The position numbers were made by a program, and so were the translations under genes. A DNA stretch of 64,000 nt, taken from positions 186,001 to 250,000 of the forward strand of contig JAGYXB010002071.1 in NCBI GenBank assembly GCA_022495005.1. The letters are read 5' to 3'. Positions 32,983-45,300 of the stretch are shown one piece after another; the first letter of the stretch is position 1; every line of letters starts with the position of its first letter. Below the pieces are notes generated by a model. It was not told where the DNA came from. It did no database searches and saw only the letters and a program-made list of their open reading frames with translations. The stretch comes from Rhyacophila brunnea. Its lineage: Eukaryota; Arthropoda; Insecta; Trichoptera; Rhyacophilidae.

Positions 32983-33390
32983 TCACATATGCGTGTGAAA
33001 CATGGACCCTAAGTAAAAGAGAGATCCAGAAACTTAGAGTAGCACAACGTGGTATGGAGAGGTGCATGCTGGGCATAACGAAAGGACAAAAAGAGGAATG
33101 AGTGGATACGGAAGCAGACAAGGGTTTGCGATGTAATAGAGTTTATTAAAAGCCTTAAATGGAGATGGGCTGGACACATAGCTCGAAGAAGAGACAATCG
33201 TTGGACAAATCTAGTCATCCAGTGGTATCCAAGAAGTACAAAACGTCCGCAAGGTAGACCTAGAGGCCGCTGGATCGATGCGGAAACGTGTAATGCAATG
33301 CACAGGACCGAGAGAAGTGGAAACAGCTTGAAGAGGCCTTCATCCAGCAGTGGATAGATTCAGGCTGATGATGATGATGATGATGATGAT

Positions 33391-33948
33391 CGTCTTTAGA
33401 TTTTGGAATAGTTTCAGTAATTGTATACAAATATTAATTAAAATAGTTCATTTACTTAACAAGCTTAGGATAAAAATGTGTATTATACCTACCTAGTCTA
33501 CTTGGCAAATTTCAAAAGCATCATTCGCTAAAAATTAAGGAGGTTTTACCAGAAAAAGTAGGACGAAAAATAAACGATAGGTAAGTGTTAAGCATACATT
33601 TCAAAACAATCCATAAGATAAGTGCGTAAGAAGAAAAGCCCGACGAATATATTTAAACTGCTCCTTTGAGAAACACATCGGAATAAGAAAATGGATTCGA
33701 TCTATCTCATGGGAAATTATTTTTATGAACACTACGAAAGCTGTCATTATTTTCCATTAAGTAGGAAAGTTATAGGCACTAAATGGGACAATAGTATTTC
33801 GTAATTCTGTAGTCAATCGTATTGTGTGTAATTTTTAACATTGTGGTATTGGACGGAATACTTTGCAAGCATAAATAAGTTTATTTTTAAATAATATTAA
33901 ACTATTATGAAAATAATAATAATTGTAAATAGTATTAAAATGTTAAGG
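33391..33948. other. Unassigned spacer
   Basis: AT-rich, no gene recognised. Confidence 0.35.
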
Positions 33949-34607
33949 GGGGGCATGCTCAGCGTAGGTCATGGCTACGGCTCAGGGCTCAGGTATGGCT
34001 ACGGCCGTATGTTGTAGCTTAACCACTGGGGAATGCAAAAAGAAATGGCGTATTTCAAAAAAACACTACCTTATTCTTAGGTCAATAATTATTATAAAGC
34101 AATCCTTATTCGTAGAATGTTTATCACACTTGAATGGTCAAAAAACATAGCTTATAATTAGTATCTTTAGAATTATCTTCAAATGTGTTAATCTTGCCCA
34201 TTTTTTGAATAATAAATGCCTAATTCTTGTCAAATTTGGGATCACAGAGATTATCAATATATTTTTTTATCGTAAATATTTCACTATAATAATGTCGACA
34301 TAAATTATACTAATGGTTTTATAAATGCGTTTAAAAATTAATAAATGTAATCAATCTTTACATCACTGCACATGCATGTACTGAAATATGACTATATTCT
34401 AAAACATTAGAGCGAGAGGTTTAAAAAAATACTATTTTATGTAATAAAAATACTTTATGCAGTCATCAAATGCTTAAAATAAATATAACGGATAATAAGG
34501 CTTCAAAATTATATAAATAGATTATCTATAACATTTAAGGAATGTCCAGGATCATGCTTTGAAAATACAATAAAAGCTCCAATTTGACTTACGCTGAGCA
34601 CGTCCGC
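33949..34607 (-). mobile_element. TIR repeat family C, complete copy
   Basis: About 659 bp with inverted ends: left CATGCTCAGCGTAGGTCA, right TGACTTACGCTGAGCACGTC. It runs in inverse orientation to copies at 8113 and 14036 and shares most of their length. Sub-terminal GGCTACGG repeats on the left. No protein frame. Superfamily undetermined, as the target duplication is not clear. Confidence 0.85.
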
Positions 34608-35416
34608 TCTTTATTTTACGGTACATTTATAAATAGTAATATCATTGTCATTTCTTATGTTAGAATTAGTAATACGCCGACAATAGTAAACTTATTTTAT
34701 TTAACTTAGGTTTGGGCACTTAGTAGCGTGAATAGTTTAATAATTGAAAAACCTATTTTTTATATTATCTACATTATTAAATTTATATAATACTATTATT
34801 AGATTTTGATAATATAACAAAACTGATCACCTATGTAATCAATCTGAATTTTTATTGTCTTTTGCATTATTCATATTATTTTAAAGACAGTATCCAGGTT
34901 ATTCAATAATAACTAATTAACAAATATCTACAATTATTGTAAGAAATCAATCTGGCCGTTTTTATTCGCCTGACAATATTGTTTTGTACAGCCACACTCA
35001 TGTGGTTATATTTTTGAATGTGTAAGTGATAGGTATTATATTATGTCGTCTTCAGGCAGTTAATTATCCCGGGAAGTTAACTATTCGGCGTGATATTTTC
35101 TTTAACACGGCCAGTCAAAACCGCGTTAACTGCGAACTGTCAAATGTCATTGAGTACTGCAAAATATTTTTAACACGTCATACTTGATTCCAAATGCATC
35201 CGATTAACATATGGATAAAAAGGGTCCAATTGAAGATTCTAATCGGATGCACTTGTAATCAAGTCAAGCAGCGCTATGTGTTTTTGTATAATTATTGTAC
35301 TATTGTAGATATACAGCTTTTAGGTATACAGAATTGCTCTGAGTGATATCCGTGTTATTTTGGATTAAGAAAAGTTGCGGAAACGTGTTACCGTGTTAAT
35401 TGTTTAGACTAGTCAT
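34608..35416. other. Unassigned spacer
   Basis: No gene recognised. GGATTCCAAATGCATCCGAT-like matches between 35185 and 35255 form a small inverted pair (ATTCCAAATGCATCCGATTA against TAATCGGATGCACTTGTAAT). Confidence 0.35.
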
Positions 35417-35632
35417 GTGGGTCTATTCTGTACTTATCGACCGCTAAAGTGATAGATATTATCAAATTTAGGGTAGGTTTGTATCAAAGTATTAGCACTT
35501 TTTGTAACAATTACAATACGTTGGTTGTAATTGTTACAATTAGTGCTAATACTTTGATACAAACCTACCCTAAGTTTGATAATACCTATCACTTTATCAC
35601 TTTAGCGGTCGATAAGTATATAATTGACCCAC
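35417..35632. mobile_element. Palindromic foldback MITE, family A, copy 2
   Basis: 216 bp, almost a perfect palindrome along its whole length: GTGGGTCTATTCTGTACTTA, TCGACCGCTAAAGTGATAGA, GGGTAGGTTTGTATCAAAGT, then ATTAGCACTTTTTGTAACAA, with complements in reverse order. The centre is about 35510-35530. It could extrude as a hairpin of about 100 bp stem. No coding. Confidence 0.92.
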
Positions 35633-36375
35633 TGATGGTGTTCATGATGATGATGAAGATGATATTTTTGATATTATCACAGTAGCTTTGTACGCGCGTT
35701 AGATATTATTATTATATGACATACTAATCTCAAAACAACGCCAAATTTTGACACATTGTGCCGGATTTCTGTAAAGATCATTTCGTACCATTAATATCGT
35801 GGCTTTGATGTATGAACTGTCAAAGTGTCATAGCGGTATATTGATGGATAGACTGCAGAACAGGATATCCCCTTACGAGAAAAAGTGCACCACACTAGTG
35901 ATAAATAACATATCACATTAGCCCTGTAGGTATGTTCATGGTGTCAGAATGTGAGAACAGGGGAATAGAAGGCAATATGAAAATGTACAATACCTACTTA
36001 ACTATTAACTATAATCCTGATAAAAATACACTTTTCGTAAAAATAAAACAATACTTATAAAATAATTAATTCACACAATAAACATTAGGACAGGACAAAG
36101 ACGTTAAAGAAAACTATATAGAAAGACAAAGCCTACACATATATAAATGAGGGAAAACCGGACCTCTGGGACTATTAATATTTTAATAAAAATTCTGAAA
36201 AGATAAGAATATTCTTGAATAGAATTGAAAATGTCGGTTAGAATGAAACCAGTCATGCTATAATATTATAATTATAGAAACAATCAATACTGACAATGCT
36301 GACCGTGGTTGTGGAGTAAAAGTTCTTAAGTCGCGTTTTTACGAAATTAAGATTTTAATGCCAATGCGTGCAAGT
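35633..36375. other. Unassigned spacer
   Basis: GATGATGATGAAGATGAT microrepeat at about 35645. No gene recognised. Confidence 0.35.
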
Positions 36376-36378
36376 AGA

Positions 36379-36746
36379 AAGAAAGATCATTGTTCACAAA
36401 AATCGAAAAATGAATTAATGATGCCATCTTGTGGAGAATTTTGCAAGCTATTAGATAGCATAATTAGGAAAAAAATAATAAAAATCATTGTCCAACTGAC
36501 ATCAGAAAGAAATCACTGAAATTCGAAAGAAAGATCATTATCACAAACATTTGACAATTTGAACAAAAAAATATTCATATAATAATTTTTTTCTTTCCAA
36601 AACTATATATTTAAGAAAAGTGAATTGAGATTGTAATTGATAATAAAATGACATATAAGATTTAATTTAAATTTTATAGATAATAATATAATAAGGAAGT
36701 TATCACTTTATCTCAAAACCGAATTAATGTGACAATGATCTTTCTT
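36379..36746. repeat. Inverted repeat with GAAAGAAAGATCATT ends
   Basis: GAAAGAAAGATCATTGTTCAC at the left, its inverse GTGACAATGATCTTTCTTTC at the right (36730 region), and a third copy in direct orientation at about 36528. Possible decayed MITE. No target duplication identified. Confidence 0.5.
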
Positions 36747-39519
36747 TCTCGCTTACCCTTCAATTGTACTTACTTTTTTTTTGTATATCATAGGTTTCGT
36801 CACATGTAAGCAAAATAAATAGATATTTTAATTTATAGAAATAGCTTAAGTTTAGATAATCATTTAACTCTAAGTAAAATTACTTATTCAAAACTTTGCA
36901 TATACCTAACACAATATAAAAATACTTAATTATGCATAGATAAAGTAAAAGAACTGAAAAAGATACACCAATTAACTTCTAAGCAAGAGTATTTTGAAAA
37001 CTGTGATTATTTCAAAACCGATTAAGTATCTCAGCTGTAACCAAACTAACTTAAGCACTGTTACTCTGGAACCACCAATGACATTATTAATAGACGACGC
37101 ACTCAGTACAGTAGCTAGCAAGTAAATTCGCCCATAGTGACATTCGCACGTGCATAGGTAGACGTCAGGCAATATCCATTATGCGATATCACGCATCGGG
37201 AATTTATAGCAATATCACCTTTATTGTAACGGAGTTAGAACAGTGTTTCTAGTATCAATGTTCGTTTGAGCGAACCTGTTCGAACCGAACCATTCGGCAG
37301 ACCCGACAAAAAAAGTGAGTGTCATTTTTTTTCCAGATGCTTCGTCCATATTAATGTCATTGGGAACCACAGAAATACCTGTAACGCATGGCAGAAAATA
37401 TATTATGAAAACGTGTAAGAGAGAGCGAGACAAGGAGAAGACGTATTAAACATACACGAATACACGCAAATTATAAATTTGAAAAATCGGAGAAATCGTT
37501 TATTTTAATCGAGTCGTGAAAGAAAACAAATGATATTCTCATATTAGATTGACAGATGCTTACAGTCCGGTAATAGCAATTTGAGTGAATATATAGTAGG
37601 TATCGAGAAATTAGTGTATTATCCAAGAGATTTAAGGGTAATTCGGGTAATACAGGGTGCTATAACCTATAACTACCTAACTTAACCTTAGTAACCTTAG
37701 GAATCTTACACAATCAATAAACATTAGAGAGAGAGAAACAAGAGAAACATTATGGACGAGGAAAAATAATCACCTAAGCATAAATGAATGGTTCAGTGAT
37801 GCCGTGCTCGACAAAGTCAGGAGACTCTACAAAGACTCCACCAGGCTGATGCAGCAGCTCACAGATAAATAAGTGAGTCTGAAACACCAGAACAAATACA
37901 GTAAGAGAGAATATACACGTAAACATATGAGAGCGAAGGAGACAGGGAGAAGAATGTTGACAGGTGGTACTGCCACCGGTAATATATAAATAACATATCG
38001 GATGAAATGTTTGTTAATTCTATGATCAACTTAATGTGTTTTACATAATTTTACGTAATAAATTTGGGGTAGATAATAGCCATCTATGAATTAAGTTAAC
38101 GTTTTGGTTTACATTATAAAAATGGTAGCCATTGTTGGTGGAATTTAAAAACTTAGAAAGCCTAGCTGTTAGGTAGTATCTGTAAAATTAGTAGATGGAT
38201 CGATAATTTAGTGGTAGGAACCATGTGTTTGAATCTATTTTTGAAGTTATATTATATTTTTATAAATTATTTTATTTATTCAACACATATTTCACAAGAT
38301 TTAAGAATGTAACATTCTCTATTGGACATAAATATAATTTCATATTAGAAACATAGGTAGGTAGTAGGTATTAGAAAAAATCTTCCGCATCAATCGGAAT
38401 CCAGTCAATGTGTTTTACCAATTTGGCGAATTGCACCCTATCTAATTACGACGAAATTACCTAAGCTATATGCAACTGAAGCGCTCAAATTTTGTTAATA
38501 TTGGTTATTTTTTGTTCCTTGTTTCGCTTTCTAAAAACTGTTTAGTAATTATAGAAACAATTTCTCGAGAATCTCATTGATAATTTCTCGAGATTTGAGA
38601 TTGGCCTTTTTAGATTATTTCTCCTAAATTCTCGAGACAAGATTTCTTGATCACAACCTCTAATCTGAAATGAAAAGCTTTCTGAAGTGTACTGTTGGCG
38701 TTATTCAAGATTGTAATAAAGCTTTTAATAGATACGCCCACATTATATTGTCGATTCAAATAAGAAAATAATAATAAAGTGTTGATTACGTAATACAACT
38801 TTAGTGTCGTTGTGAATACAGCATAGCATTAAAGCTTATTCGATTTCAATTGTAATTGGTTTTCTTAAATCTGTTTGGGTCACAGAGCTATCGAACAAGA
38901 CAATTCATTTAAAGTTCTGAAAGCTTTTGTTGACTGTTGTAAAAATACAAATAGATATTATTTTCTTAGATTAGCTGGTAACCTGATTATTTCCCCACCA
39001 CACAATAATAATATAAAGCTTTTTCGGAAAAGCATTTCTCGCGCGGAATACAAAAACATAACATTTCAATTAAGCGATCATTGTATTGAATTTCTCATTC
39101 AACGCATACCTACCTACAATTTCTCTCTTGTAAATAAGTTCCTTTGAAATATTTTCTTTATTATTATGGTGGAAAGTAAATAGCATTACATAATAAAAAA
39201 AAATCAGCTTTATTAGTGTATAATTGCTAGAAATCATTCGTGACTTTGTTTATCTTGACTCATGTGTAACCAAATAGAAGAGTGGTTGTGCACCTAAAAT
39301 CACTGGTTGAATAGGGGTGGCTAACCCCACCATATCTAGGCTAGATAGAATTTGAAAGAGCAAAAACTTTACTAGACAACCAATGTATATTCTCAGTATG
39401 ACAATATTTTACCTTTGCGGTGTGAGACATAGAGACATGGAGAGTGGTACTGACTACTGAAGGCGATATACAGAAAAAGGCTGAATGCTTTTCAGATGTT
39501 TGAGAGGTTGATAGTTATT
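36747..39519. other. Anonymous AT-rich region
   Basis: No gene supported. Local oddities: a palindrome GTTCGTTTGAGCGAAC near 37260 beside GTTCGAACCGAAC, and three TCTCGAGA palindromes within 38563-38636. A 90-codon frame at 38875-39147 has no recognised motif and AT-driven composition. Confidence 0.35.
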
Positions 39520-39527
39520 CTTCAGAG

Positions 39528-39768
39528 CAGCGCTCGAAATGGAAAAGTTTACGAACCAGAGCGCTCGAAAATTTTCTGAGGATATTGACTAGGTTATCAA
39601 ATTTTATGTGTATTTTATAAACATAAGTGTGCTAGATTGTTTATTATATCTATGGCATATAGCTAGCTCAGATGGTCAAATTATTTTGTCCGTGAGACGG
39701 AGCGATAACTTACAAATTTCACGAACCGGAACGGCGCTCCGATGCGTTCCGGTCCATTTAGAGCCCTG
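39528..39768. mobile_element. hAT-type MITE, family F
   Basis: 241 bp flanked by a perfect 8-bp duplication CTTCAGAG (39520-39527, 39769-39776). Ends CAGCGCTCGAAATGGAAAAG and the inverse of the right end CAGGGCTCTAAATGGACCGG. Sub-terminal GAGCGC motifs recur at both ends. No ORF. Confidence 0.92.
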
Positions 39769-39931
39769 CTTCAGAGTCGTACTAATCAACATGAAATAAA
39801 GCTAACAAAAAATTTAAAACCAACCGTCAAATAGGTAGGTATCTACTGTTTTTTCTTTGCTGTATTTCAAAAGCTTGGTTAAAACAAACAAACAACTGAA
39901 CAAAACGTAAAACTAGTTATATGTATTGGTA

Positions 39932-40094
39932 TTCTACTTTAATTAGGTTATTTTTACGTTGACAACTGTCTCCGGCTACACACCCATCTTCGAAACAGTC
40001 GACTATAACTACTGTTATAATAGTTATATTTGATTTATCCGGGCTATAAACGCCTGAAGCAGCTATCAACGTAAATGACCTAATCAAAGTAGAA
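39932..40094. mobile_element. Short TIR element
   Basis: 163 bp with inverted ends TTCTACTTTAATTAGGTTAT and TTCTACTTTGATTAGGTCAT, matching over about 35 bases with a few gaps. The flank to the right (ATTAACAAAAATA, TTTCAAAACCATTATAAT) is also found at 2774-2815, so the surrounding sequence is itself an older repeat. Confidence 0.65.
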
Positions 40095-40299
40095 TTAACA
40101 AAAATAATTTAGTTTCAAAACCATTATAATGGAGCTATACCACACAAACACCAGCTCAATTATTTAAAACTATATAGATATTTATAACAAAAAAATCAAT
40201 AATTCAGTCTTAACCATAAATATGTAGGTAAGCTACTTTTTAACTAAAATTCAAATATTTATCTAGGTATAGGTATCTATGATAATATATTTATAAAAT

Positions 40300-40450
40300 T
40301 CTGTACCCGCTCACGAGTGGATACGCGTTACGCTTATAATATCGTGGGTCCCGGGCTCGAATCACTTGTCTGGAAGTATGGACTTGTGCAAGTGAACAAG
40401 TGGCTAACACCCATTTCTAGTAAAACAAAAATCTGTTAAGAAACCACTTC
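40300..40450 (+). mobile_element. tRNA-derived SINE, copy F (partial)
   Basis: tRNA-like head (CTTATAATATCGTGGGTCCC, GGGCTCGAATC) and part of the body (GAACAAGTGGCTAACACCCA, TTTCTAGTAAAACAAAAATC). The central and terminal parts are deleted. Confidence 0.75.
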
Positions 40451-40569
40451 GTGATGCGGTAGGCAAATCTTATTTCGATGTTCGATGGCTTGAATGAAAG
40501 ATGAAAAAAAAATCTCAAGGTGAGAGGACAAATTAAAAAAATATTATTATAAGATAAAAAGAGAAAAAA

Positions 40570-40867
40570 TAAACAGGAAGTAAATGACACTGATGAGAGT
40601 GTTGGACAGTCTACGATGCGTAAAGACCTCGAAGTGGAGATGGGCAGGCAGATTGCTCAAAGAACATACCGTTGGTCCACATCACAAATCAACATCACCC
40701 AATGGTACTCCAGAGACTACAAATCAAAAAGGCGACCGTGGATTGTTGAGGCCTTCAAGTTTAGCGGAAGTACGTGGCGACGAAAGTCTAAACACTGAGA
40801 TAAGTGGATACATCATGAAGAAACTTTCATCTAATAGTGGATATAATATAGTGGCTGAGATGATGAT
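40570..40867 (+). pseudogene. RTE 3' terminal relic
   Basis: Frames read SKWRWAGRLLKEH, RWSTSQINITQWYSRDYKSK and a final ETFI-like end followed by TGAGATGATGATCC. This matches the LKWRWAGHIARR, RWTNLVIQWYPRSTKRP end of the L1 RTE at 33.1-33.37 kb with heavy decay. Confidence 0.7.
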
Positions 40868-40870
40868 CCT

Positions 40871-42032
40871 GACATGGTACAACATGTTATTATATTAATC
40901 ATATTAGTCATAATATAGAACATCGAATATATATTTTTTTAAACACGAGTCAAATATTTTTTCAGCGCATTAATAAATGTTTCCAACTTTGACTTGACCT
41001 CAGTTGAACAAACTTGAGCTTTTGGGTAAAAGCTATGTTTCCCCGCTCGTATGAATAATTATATTTTTCCTGAAATCATACGATATGCTTGCTTTTGTGA
41101 GATAGTTTTTTTTTCATGCACGTTTTCAGTATTTGGACATCAAATATTTTCCTTTGAACAGGCAAAGGAAAGTTCTCATAAAATATACTCGTTTACTCAA
41201 ATATTATAATATATTATGTTTGACTCGGTACGGGGTCTCATTAAGACATTATAATACCCCAGTATTTTTTCTATAGAATTTTTAAAATAATAATTTCATT
41301 AACATTAAATACTTACATTGGGTGTGATTACATAAATATCGTTTGAAATTAAAGAGTAAGTCTTTTTAAATATTCTTAAAACTATTTTTTACAGGTGCAT
41401 TAGTTATCATTACATAGAAATAAATCTGTTGTGTAATTTTCGTCAACCGTTTTACATAATCTACTTATATGAAATTATGCGATATGGAGTACCTACCTAA
41501 AAAAATGTAGACAAAAAAGGGTGTCAATCAAGAAGGCATTATATTTATTTCCTATTTGACAAACAACTTAGAACTCTGGCGATATTATTTAGTAAACTGT
41601 ATTTGAGGAAGTTGTAGTTTGGTGGAGAACAGTTGACGCAGGGATATAGCCCAGGCACTAACCCTTTGGATGGTCAAACTGCTGGTTTTCTGTAGCACTC
41701 CAGCTGGTTCCCGGGTCACGTACTCGCACTCCTGGTTTGATTATGGTTAGGTTGATCACTCTCACGGAAAATACGAGTCACTATGTACTTCGGCCAATTG
41801 TTCATGAGTGTATGATTGAGTTAATTGTTAAACTGTTGGTGCGGCGGTCGTCAAATTGTAGCTCCTGTTGATGCGGTGGCTGTTGAATGGTAACTAAATA
41901 AATTTATAACTGGCCTTTTGGAGATAGATGATTGGGAAGATATGATGGGAATGTTTGGTGGGCGTTTGGCAACAATAATTGGCGCAACGGTTGTTTTATA
42001 TGCTACTTATATTAATTATTTAAAAGGTTAAT
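40871..42032. other. Unassigned spacer
   Basis: AT-rich, no gene recognised. Confidence 0.35.
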
Positions 42033-42308
42033 AATTAGGTATTTAAAAGGTTAATAATTATTAAAATTAAAATATGTATTAACTTAACAAATTAAATATT
42101 AAATAATTTATCACCTGCATGGTGCTATTAAATAGTTTAACCGCACGATATACAGCATTATGAAACATAACATCCGTCTTAATTTACTTTAAAAAAAAAC
42201 CTACGTTATTTACGTATTTGGTAGCACCGTGCAGGTGATGAATTATTTAATATTTAATTTGTTAAGTTAATAAATATTTTAATTTTAATAATTATTAACC
42301 TTTTATAT
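42033..42308. mobile_element. Foldback element with ~80-bp arms
   Basis: Left arm AAGGTTAATAATTATTAAAA through AACTTAACAAATTAAATATT to CACCTGCATGGTGCT. The right arm is its inverse (AGCACCGTGCAGGTGATG ... TAATAATTATTAACCTT). Few mismatches, loop about 100 bases with no frame. The left terminus is also tandemly repeated just upstream (TTTAAAAGGTTAATAATT at 42011 and 42030), perhaps a target or slippage effect. Confidence 0.85.
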
Positions 42309-45300
42309 TACTTTTCAATTCACTGTATTAATTAAATTGTTTCGTATTTTATGTTACCAGTTATTGAGAGTTTTTTCAACTGCATGTTCTATTCTTACCT
42401 ATTTTTATATGTCAAAACTGTTTATTTTTATAAATATGACATACCTAAATAAATAATATTAATATTTGATAGAGGAGAAAGGCCTTTGATTTTAACCATT
42501 TAACCCTCAAGCCCGTGTCTTAATGCGGCCCTTTCTGGGTAGGTAATATTATATGATATTCTTATATGAGAGATATATAGGTACATGTTGACTCGTATTT
42601 ACGATATAATATCTTATCTCCCTTGCGCACTCTGTACCTAATCACGCGTAAAAAATGTCGTAAATAAACTTATTTTATAGTTTTCAAATGGTTGGTTATA
42701 AAAGTGTACGCCTAGAATGTTCTAAAGTTCTAAATTGAAAAACACCTATGAATATTAGAGTACCGGCTGCAAGAGATATATAAATTAGGACTTGTTGACT
42801 ATCGTGTCATTTAGGAAGATCTCACAGGACCGGTTGTTAAAATAGTTAAATCTTTGCGACCCGTTTGTTGGGAATATATAAGATATTAATTTGTGTAGTA
42901 TTAATTCGAGATCAAACGTGTAAAAAATACAACAGGAATACAGTTTAATTCGATGCTGTTTATGGTGCGGTATTTTATTTTATTATCAATCTTATCTTAT
43001 CTTTTCAATATAGAACTGAACTGAACATTACCATCCATCGCCCTAATATCGGAGCACAATACAAGTACAAAAGGTTGCCACTTATCTCCGTCCTACGCCA
43101 CGTTCCACGCCTCTCGCCACATATGAACTGTATTTCATGTAGCACTACTGCTCGGTGAGAGAGGTTTGATGATGGTGATGGAATCCGTGCGGCTGTGTTA
43201 CACGGGTGCGGTGAGTCGCACTCTCTGAGATCATCCGAAATACATGTGAAAGCCATTTCGTAATTACACCTGTCGCTATCACCTACTGTCACCTGTCTGG
43301 CGTATCGGTTCATGACCTAAAGTATCTCAAGATGGACGGAGCCTTTATATATATATATATATATATATATGACAGTGAGGCTAAAAAGGGTTACTGAGAC
43401 TAATAATTAACTCAAAAGTCACTTTCGGGCGATGTCTCGCTCCATTAAGCTAGTATCGATTCAATTATATGTTCTTGGATTTATTGATAATAGTAACGCT
43501 ATCTGAAGTAATTCAAGTTTTGTTCATTTTTCGATGTCAACGCGGTAATCGTGAATGATATTTGTTGCGACGTCACCAATGTGGCCACTTGTCCATGACA
43601 AAAAAATATACCAGACGAAGTAGGAAAAAAAATATTTGACATGAAAAAATGTAGACCTCGTTTGAATCTTATAAATTCTGGTATCAAGTAATAATATAGA
43701 CAGTAAAAAAGTCGCACGCGGTGCAATTTTAGTTGGTGGCAATATTTAATTAAAAATTGATCTCGTGTTATTATTACTTTTTTGATTTCTTAATCTTTTA
43801 ATTGGCCAAAAAATCTATGTGCCTTTAGTAGTTTTCAAATAATGCCGATTTTTTTGCTAGTGGACAATAATATAATATTACATTGTAATATAAAAAAAAA
43901 ATTTAAATCATTTTGCAGTTAGTCTGTTTTCGAGAACGTCAATATATAACTTTCTTAACCCAGAGCAGTATAACTTTTGTATTGAACTCTCTCACTTTTC
44001 CCTTTAGATAAGTTTTGTTTGACAGAAAACCTTTTGAAACTTTCAGGAAATAGAATAAATTTGAAACGATATAGGGATGATGATTTCTATCAAACCGATT
44101 TTCGCATTTATCAAGCCTCAGAGGTTGAATACATTAAGTTAGACACACGTGTTTATTTTATAATATGTATGTGCTTACCAGCATCATCATAATATTCAGG
44201 ATTTTGGTTTATTACCACTTAATTTGTTAATATGTTAATTACCACCATTAAATAACATGCTAATTATATCTAATGGCCACCTGATGGGCAACGCACCAGT
44301 TGCGTTGGACGCAGTGTAGGGTTACATTTATGTGAACTGCCAAAAATTAACATACTATCCAAGCTAATATCAAATTTGAGCGCATGGGATTTTCGTCACT
44401 CTGGTAGAATCAGAAAATCATTCAACGCTGGCTGTCAAAAATGAATCGCCATATAAATATTATTTAATATATCATACAATAAAAATGGCAACATAATTAT
44501 AATATCTATGGCAGTTCTGGTGTCTGGCAACTCAGCTCTAAAATGTGTGACGTTCTTTTGTTTATATTTTTAAATCATACATTCTTTTGTTTCTAATATC
44601 GATTGTTTTTTCTCTTGTCACTGTTTGACAAAAAATACACAAATGTATATTGACATATGTTATAATAGTTTCATAATAATTTACACGCTATTATTGCCAG
44701 TGAATCCATATACTGGAGATAATATAATAAATATATCATATATATTATTGTAATCAGTAATAAACCTTAAAAGTATCTTTAAAAATAATTAGAGTGTTAA
44801 TTCAGCAATTAATTTGAAACTCCAAGTTAGTAGTGTGTACGTAAGCTCACTGTTTTACACAAATTGTTATTGTGTTGAATTTTCGAAATGGGTCGAAATG
44901 ACGTCATTTCGTTTTGAAAATTTATGAAAATTCACAAAACCACGAAACCCGTGATGCGAGTCAAACGAGAGCGAGCTGTGTACACTCTGCCGCGATATAA
45001 AATCATAGCGTATGCTTTCAGACCTGACGCAACGAGCTAACTCCTGCAGCAAATATTTAATTACAATTTACACGAGAGTTTCCGTGTTTGCTTCCCGGGA
45101 CCCATACACGATCCTGATAAATCTTACGGGAACACGTGGAAGAGTGGCCCTGGCAGGGACGACCAATATTTACGGATTATAATACTTAATATATTATTGT
45201 ATTAATGTTTGTATAAAATAATGATAATAATATGTAATAGATGGCATAATATGAGATTTGTATGTGCAATAATTATTGAGAATGGTTTGTAGAAAACTGT

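Larger units (their letters stand above)
30306..33390 (+). mobile_element. RTE-type LINE (family L1), near full length, APE + RT, (TGA)n tail
   Basis: The + strand carries an apurinic-type endonuclease like the 'craniofacial development protein 2-like' proteins (30.57-31.3 kb), a linker (31.47-31.97 kb), a reverse transcriptase (31.97-32.98 kb) and a post-RT tail to TGA 33366-33368. It ends in the repeat GATGATGATGATGATGAT up to 33390. The (TGA)n tail with no poly(A) is typical of RTE. The 5' boundary is not resolved; 30306 is simply the start of the open frame. At least four single-base frame breaks (about 31470, 31960, 32979, 33095) and another near 33300 inactivate it. Confidence 0.93.

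Noticed and set aside
38875..39147. 90-codon + ORF
   Set aside because: Composition matches AT-driven noise and nothing in it is recognisable.
43005..43313. 102-codon minus ORF with several Cys
   Set aside because: No recognised family, no splice or poly(A) context. Kept only as a note in the spacer entry.
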